64,000 bases of DNA from Voacanga thouarsii (lineage: Eukaryota; Streptophyta; Magnoliopsida; Gentianales; Apocynaceae). Below the pieces are notes generated by a model. It saw nothing but the letters and a program-made list of their open reading frames with translations, did not search any database and was not told the DNA's origin. The position numbers were made by a program, and so were the translations under genes. Of the stretch, positions 58,357 through 64,000 are shown piece after piece (position 1 is the stretch's first letter; every line of letters starts with the position of its first letter). Location of the stretch: NCBI GenBank assembly GCA_026120185.1, contig JANUWF010001783.1, positions 5,425,001-5,489,000 of the forward strand, given 5' to 3'.

Positions 58357-60068
58357 TATTGGATTTTTTATCATGTAAATCAATTTACATGCAGTGGAAA
58401 AATAAAAAGAAATCTATTCAAAGGATCACTCATATGTAATTTAATAAGTTAGGAGAGGGAAGAAAATTTATTACCTCAAAAATGTAAATTTTAAAATTTT
58501 TTTCGCGCACACGGAACCTTTTTATAAACTTGTTTAATTACATACCACCAAATTCTTAGAATAGAAATTTCTCTAATATTGATTCACATGAGAATGTATC
58601 CAAGAACCACCAAAATTTTCTGTTAGAAGAATTTATTGATGGCTATGGGTTTTAATTTCGAGAAAAAAAAAACAAGAAAAACTTCTCTTTTTCTATTTTC
58701 TAATAAAACGAAACAAAACCTATATGAAAGCATATATGTGATATATACTCCTACACTGTGCAGCCACCTTGATATGCGAAAAACAAAGAACCAATTCTTT
58801 TTTGACGTAATCAAACCGCCACAACGTAAAACATATATGTAACCAAAAAACAAAATCGTTTCTTAATTCTTTACGAAACAATTATTTTTGTTTTTTAAAA
58901 CATTATGGGCTTTGGGATTTCAGCAATAACAATTAGCCCCATTAAGTTATAACTCGCTTAGATGAGTTTAATAATTGCAATTTTACTTAAATAATTATAA
59001 CACTTTATAATTAATTCATAATAATTATTTTTTCTCACAAATTAATCTCATACTATTATCATATAATATCTTGAGTACCCATTCCTCTATTATGTGTGAC
59101 CTATTACATTTTTCGGTCTATTGGTAGCAAAACATGAATTAATTCTAATTATTATGTAATTAATAATCTATAATAATTAAAATTAACTTATTAATTCTAA
59201 TTAGAATTAATTTTTTAATTAATAAATTCATATTTAGTATATTATGAGCGGTATCTAGCAATATATTATGGCCACCCAAAAGTCTAGAAAATCAAGTGGC
59301 TTGATATGGACCTTTCAATATCAAAATATCAGTACAATAAATTCATTTCATCGTACTATATCTCCTTCGATTTTAGAATATGAAATTAGTGTCAATTCCT
59401 ACTAGAATATAATTAATTCTTGCCCAAATTTATAAGTACTTGTTCTAGAATCCATTACTTAACATGTGTATCAATTAAAACTATTTCCAACACATAGTCA
59501 CTTTGGCTAAGGACTTCTCGAGTAATGATTCCATACAAGTGATCATGAGATATATGTCCATACTACTAGGAGTAATGAATTCTTTATTGACCCTATCGAT
59601 TACTTTCATTTACTTTACGTTGTATCCAATGACCATCCCATATGCAGTCTTGTAGTAACTTTAGATATTGGAATCAAAGTATAATACTTAGTAAGCAAAG
59701 TACCTTGGAAATCTTAAGTCTAAGCATACTTGCACATTTGCTATAATGAAATTCTATCACTGGTACTAAATAGTTATCCATGTGATTATCTCATAATTAG
59801 GTCATCTAATGAACTTGTTCACTTAACAAGTATCCACGTGTTAATTTTGAATATCACAATACTCACGAATGTGAGAACTACCGCTTGATTAAATTAAGAA
59901 GTATAACACGTACTCGTCTTTGCGCCTTAATGATGTCTTATCTCACTAATACTATGATTAGAGATAATTTAAATACAAGTACTGCATATTGTAGTAAAAA
60001 TCTCACATTATGATCTATATCAAAATTTCCTTAACATTATAATATGTTCTTGAGACTTTATCTAACAG

Positions 60069-60108
<40 letters not shown>

Positions 60109-60208
60109 GTGGAATAATTAATTAAATTGAAAGATAAAGAATGTCTTTTATTAATAAATGTGTCGTATACAATATCCAAGTGATTACCTCTAAGGCATAA
60201 CACTAACA
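58357..60208 (-). repeat. C2 5' LTR (1852 bp)
   Basis: The minus strand starts TGTTAGTGTTATGCC and ends AAAATCCAATA before the PBS. It is colinear with 37802-39585. A long (TA)n run at 60070-60107 is short in the 3' LTR. It is flanked on the right by GCTTC. Confidence 0.9.
60070..60107. repeat. (TA)n microsatellite in C2 5' LTR
   Basis: About 19 TA units. The 3' LTR has TTTTATACACACATACG at the matching place (about 39533). Confidence 0.95.
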
Positions 60209-61086
60209 GCTTCCTCCACAAAAATCACACAACATTACTTGAGCTTGAACTTGAGAGGGGGCAAGCATCTTCTCCATCTTTTTAGTAAGGGCTTCAAATT
60301 TCACTTCCATAGCTGTCATGACATCAACGTGATGAATTCCTTATGCACGCAACTTAGCCCTTAGATTGCCCCATGAGTAACTGTTCATGGCTATGTTTTT
60401 AGTGAGTTCCTTCAACTCTTTGGGGGTTTTGGTAGCTGTTGTATCCCCAGATAGAGAGTCCAAAAGCTACTTAGTGGCAAAATTAAGTCCATTATGAAAA
60501 TTGAGTATTTGAAATCGTAAGTCGAAACCATAATGTGGGCATTTTCTCAACAATTCCATCCAACGCTCCCAACAGTCATATAGTGTCTCTTCGTACATTT
60601 GAACAAATGAAAATATATCATTCTTAAGTTTGGCAGTGCGAGTTGGGGGAAAATATGTTGCAAGAAATTTTTGTGTCAGATCGTTCCAAGTAGTAATTAA
60701 GCTAGGGGGCAAAGATTTGAGCCATGATTTAGCTCGATCTCACAATGAAAATGGGAAAAGTCTCAATCTGATTGCATCTTTCGATACTCCATTCAGCTCC
60801 AACATGTCACAGATTTCAAAAAAACTTGCAATATGAGCATTAGGGTCTTCAACTGGCATTCTATCAAATTGTACGATTTGCTGCACCATTTAGATAAAGG
60901 AGAGTTTCAACTCAAAGTTATTTGTTTCAACATATGGCCTCACAATACTTGATTCAGCTCTTTGAAATGAAGGTCTCGAATAATCACCCATGGTTCTTCT
61001 CCTAATTCTATTTCCATTGTTGTTTTCATTTCCATCTTGTGTCTCATCTCCAAGAATTCCAACATTTCCCCCAAGTGGGTCAATAT
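60209..61086 (-). pseudogene. gag: T1 gag, capsid part
   Basis: The minus strand runs in from an open frame at 61086 (IDPLGGNVGILGDETQDGNE), then MGDYSRPSFQRAESS with an ATG at 60991 that may be internal. The capsid reads VQQIVQFDRMPVEDPNAHIA, FFEICDMLELNGVSKDAIRL, LPPSLITTWNDLTQKFLATY, FPPTRTAKLKNDIFSF, YDCWERWMELLRKCPHYGFD and FHNGLNFATK. It ends with AMEVKFEALTKKMEKM and CDFCGG, the first half of the zinc knuckle, where C2 begins. Stops near 60890, 60742 and 60470 mark decay. Its start was separated by E12. Confidence 0.9.
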
Positions 61087-62479
61087 GAAAGGGGCTAAAA
61101 TCATCACTATTTTCCTAGTTATTTGGGTTAAATTAAGATACTTTTATTGTAATAACTAGGCATATTCCTTCCTATTTGACATTTTACTTGTAGAAAGTGT
61201 TTTTGAAAAATTTGTGCAGATTTAAGTTGATTGTGAGCAAAAAGTGAACAAATTCCAGAGTGCATCTGATACCAAGTCCAGCTAAGGCACCAGGCATCAA
61301 GTCCACTCTGGCCAAACAGTGAAAACAGAGCAAATTCAAAAGGAAAAATAGAACACACATGGCATCAGGTGGGTCCATTGGACCCGGAGCCAGGGCCACT
61401 CTGGAAAGGTGAAATCCTGTGCACGAATTTAGTAATTTTTCATAGATTTTGGTATTTTTCGAATCCTACTCGATCAAAACTCCTCAAGCAACGAATTTGG
61501 AATCAACAAAGCCTAAACAGAAAACAAAGGGAGTGAATCCAAGAGCAAAAATTCCAATCACTCAAAGAATGAAAGATTTACCATTCAAGGAGGGTTGTTC
61601 AAGAAAATCTTCAAATGAGAAGAAGAAGGCTTGTCTATGAGTACTTTCTTTTACCTTTGTTTACTTGTTCTTAAACAATAATATATTCAATGTTTTCATT
61701 GTAATTTAACATTATTTTGGGATTCATGGTTTTGTGTTAATTTAGTTATTTGATCAATTTTCTATCATCCTTAGTGTTTAATTACTTGTTATCATTAGTT
61801 ATTGATGCGGGTTCTTCTAATTGACTTAAGAAATAATATTAGGAGTTCATTGCATTGATTTCGTATTTTTCAAATCTTAATGGACTTGGAAAACAAATTT
61901 AAGATTAAAGGACTAAAATAATCAAAGATTAGTTTATTTCATCTCAAGCAAATGGTCATTAGCTAATTTCATGTTTATAAGAAATTGATTTTAATACATG
62001 TTTTGGTTATGATGGTTTGATTGGAAAATTTACTAATTTAATCAAAAGATAGTAATTCCATATATTGAGAAAAAAGTAGAGTCTACATACGTATATTCAT
62101 AACTTGGAAAACTATTGAATTTTACTTTATATTCCTTCATGATGCCAAGATAATGATTACTTGAGATGATTGCTAAATGATTCATTATCATGTGTTCTAG
62201 GATAATTGTCTAAATTATATATTCCTACATCCTTGAGTTGTATATATTTTTTTATTTTTTTTTTATTATTTTATCAATTGATTGGGTCGATAAAATAATG
62301 AATGAAAAGTGATTAGTGTGTACTTATTCCTTTAAGGATCGATACTCGTTAATTCCCTATACTATGCTTGCGATGAGTATACTTACTATGTATATTTTAC
62401 GATTCATATTTTAATTAAAACTTGATTAAGGGATAGACTTAAATTTGATGATTTTTATACACCCAAAATTTACGCATCA
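61087..62479 (+). repeat. E12 5' LTR (1393 bp)
   Basis: It starts TGAAAGGGGCTAAAATC and ends TTACGCATCA. Palindromic motif remnants lie at 61268-61404 (GGCACCAGGC, GGCATCAGGTGG, GGAGCCAGGGCC). Confidence 0.87.
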
Positions 62480-62485
62480 AGTTTT

Positions 62486-62503
62486 TTGCACCGTTGCCGG
62501 GGA
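62486..62503 (+). promoter_or_regulatory. E12 primer binding site (tRNA-Asp type)
   Basis: TTGCACCGTTGCCGGGGA is two bases from the Tat/Athila TGGCGCCGTTGCCGGGGA. Confidence 0.87.
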
Positions 62504-62856
62504 ACAATATCATGAAAGGTTGGATTTTGTTGATTTAACCATGTTTATATATCCATATGTCTATATGTAATGTATATATGTTCTTTGTGTAAATAGGTGC
62601 TATATCTTGTTGTTTGCAACATTGTGTGTATTAATTAACTAGTTTAGTTCATATTGTACTTGTAAATACTACTAACTTTTATGTTTAGGTAATTTGTGAA
62701 TATATCTAGTGTGTGTTTTTCTTTTCTTTATTTTTCTATTATTTATTTTTTCCTTTTGTTTTTTTTTTCTTTTCTTTATTTTTCTATAATTTTTTTGTTT
62801 TTTAAATTTTTTTTATTTGAGTTTTGTTTTTCTTTGAGCGCAAGATTGACATCATT

Positions 62857-63676
62857 ATGGACAATTACTTTTGGGCACAAGATACAAAGAGCTACAATGA
62901 TGAGAATTTAGCAAATTTGTAAACTCAGATTGAAGTTTTTTGTGAGACGTCACTTGAAACTTCAATGCATTCTTTCGTCCTCAATACAAATTTATCTGTT
63001 AAGTGATATGAAGAAGCATCTCAATGTATGAGCCATCAAAGAACACAACTAGCCAAGTTGGTTGAAGATGCCATAAAGGCCCATATACTTGAACAAAAGA
63101 ATCCCCAAGGAAAGGAGAGAGGATATGAGAAATAATTGCCCAATGTGGAAAATGAGGTATTCGATTCTCTTCTATGTGCTAATAATTTTAATCTCTCTTT
63201 ATCACATGATTTCTTAAATTCCTCTCCATTCTTGGAGGACAATAGTCCAAATAATGATGCATGGAATTTAATATGTCTCAAGGAGTTAGATTTATTCATG
63301 ATTCATCATAAGAAGTCCTTAAAGGATATTGACAAATTCTACCCTTCACCCTAATGACAGGGAAGTAAATTGGTATTTGTCGATGTGGTACAAAGTAAGG
63401 ATTTCTTGATCCCAGCTTTAAAATTAACACTACTAGGTTCAAATGGGAATTTCAATTGTGACAAATCTTTTGAAGGAATAAGTAGTGATTCTAATGTTTA
63501 TATGCTTTTTAGACATAATTTGCATTTTTATGTTGGGAAATTGATTTGTATATCTAAAAAGGTGTTACAAAAAAGAGGTCATGCATTTACATTCATTGCG
63601 ATTAATATTTTCTATAAACCATCCATTTTTCAAAACCATCTCTTCTTTCTACATTCATCACGCCTATTTTCTATTT
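62857..63676 (+). pseudogene. E12 ORF-X, uncharacterised, with in-frame stops
   Basis: ATG at 62857 gives MDNYFWAQDTKSYNDENLAN then L and a TAA as codon 22, exactly as in E7. The frame goes on through VFCETSLETSMHSFVLNTNL, YEEASQCMSHQRTQLAKLVE, NPQGKERGYEK, a further TAA, then ENEVFDSLLCANNFNLSLSH, NDAWNLICLKELDLF, TAA-TGA at 63352, and LVFVDVVQSKDFLIPALK, NGNFNCDKSFEGISS, HFYVGKLICISKKVLQKRG and YKPSIFQNHLFF. The ancestral end is near 63676, by comparison with E7; an indel then opens a longer frame to 63873. It has one extra stretch of about 40 codons (63120-63250) relative to E7. No known domain is visible. Confidence 0.65.
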
Positions 63677-63807
63677 TGAGCTTTAATTTCTTTTACAAAT
63701 GTTTGATGAGGATGCATGATGAGTGGAAAGAGTTTGTATCTTTGTTTTGTATTTGGTTTTGTTATGTATCTATTTCCCCTAGTAATGAGGAAAATATTTT
63801 CTATCTT

Positions 63808-63821
63808 AAGTGTGGGGGAGT
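63808..63821 (+). other. E12 PPT-like tract
   Basis: AAGTGTGGGGGAGT, downstream of ORF-X, matches AAGCGTGGGGGAGT in E7 (minus, about 51967-51980). It is followed by at least 180 more internal bases, so it may not adjoin the LTR. Confidence 0.6.
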
Positions 63822-64000
63822 AAGTCATGTCTTTATTTGCTTTGGTAGGATCTTTATTAGTATTTCTCTTTAGTTTGCTCTCTTTTATTTAAGTGTGTTG
63901 AATTTTTTTTTTTTTTGCCATTATTTTCTTTGTACTTTTATTTGTGTTTTCTTGTACAAGTAGAAATAAAGTCTTCTTGGACTATTTTTTTTTTTTTTTC

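Larger units (their letters stand above)
37802..60208 (-). mobile_element. C2: Ty1/copia element inserted in T1 gag and filled with later insertions
   Basis: Its ends are flanked by identical GCTTC words (37797-37801 and 60209-60213). The left end is a 3' LTR, the right end a 5' LTR with PBS, and T1 gag continues on either side. From right to left: 5' LTR, PBS, leader, gag, protease, integrase start, then E7 and other insertions, then the 3' LTR. RT and RNase H are not visible and were probably lost together with the 3' ends of E7 and E9. Confidence 0.87.
61087..64000 (+). mobile_element. E12: short non-autonomous LTR element with ORF-X, runs off the window
   Basis: 5' LTR, tRNA-Asp type PBS, T-rich leader, ORF-X, then AAGTGTGGGGGAGT and non-coding DNA to the edge. 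It is colinear with E7 throughout. Left flank CAATA (61082-61086) would be one half of the target duplication. The internal region up to 64000 has no gag or pol. Confidence 0.82.

Noticed and set aside
62696..62911. Phe-rich membrane-like 71-codon peptide
   Set aside because: It translates the T-rich leader of E12 in a frame other than ORF-X, and E7 does not preserve it.

Overview
The window looks like repeat-rich nuclear DNA from a flowering plant, probably a eudicot. It is AT-rich and I see no host gene. Almost every base belongs to nested, decayed LTR retrotransposons. The initiator-tRNA-Met type primer sites, the Tat/Athila-type tRNA-Asp primer sites, the chromodomain-like Ty3/gypsy pol tail and the pol-less Tat-type elements are all typical of angiosperms. 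I cannot name the species. Element names (E1, C1, T1 and so on) are mine.

Left third (1-26064). E1 (+) is a Ty3/gypsy chromovirus of Tekay/Del type: partial 5' LTR, PBS, leader ORF, gag, protease, RT-RNase H, integrase with a chromodomain-like tail, PPT, and a 3' LTR of about 4.2 kb. A Ty1/copia element, C1 (+), sits inside that 3' LTR. E1 landed in E3 (-), an older gypsy element that runs 14023-15028 and 20463-23397. E3 is also split by E2 (-), a Tekay-type element with a perfect AGATC target duplication, an almost fully deleted 5' LTR, and a pol that lost RNase H and integrase around a small inversion. E4 (+) is the 3' part of another gypsy LTR.

Right two thirds (26635-64000). T1 (-) is a Tat/Athila-like element with a 3' LTR (26635-32576), an additional ORF and gag, but no pol. 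A 4.4 kb Tekay-type solo LTR (E5, +) sits in T1's 3' LTR. Copia element C2 (-) split T1's gag inside the zinc-knuckle codons. C2's two ends, with matching GCTTC duplications, are now 22.4 kb apart because E9 (+, gag plus additional ORF, no pol), E10 (solo LTR, -, TGTTG duplication), E11 (-), C3 (-) and E7 (-) accumulated inside it. E12 (+) is inserted in the upstream part of T1's gag and runs off the right edge.

How the parts relate. E1 and E2 once encoded their own gag and pol. T1 and E9 keep gag and an additional ORF only, and E7 and E12 carry a single uncharacterised ORF (called ORF-X here), so these must have depended on polymerase and integrase from elsewhere. All coding regions now carry stops or frameshifts. 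The most unusual signals are ORF-X, a tRNA-like A-box/B-box module at a fixed place in the Tekay-type LTRs, and clusters of short palindromic motifs in the Tat-like LTRs and spacers.
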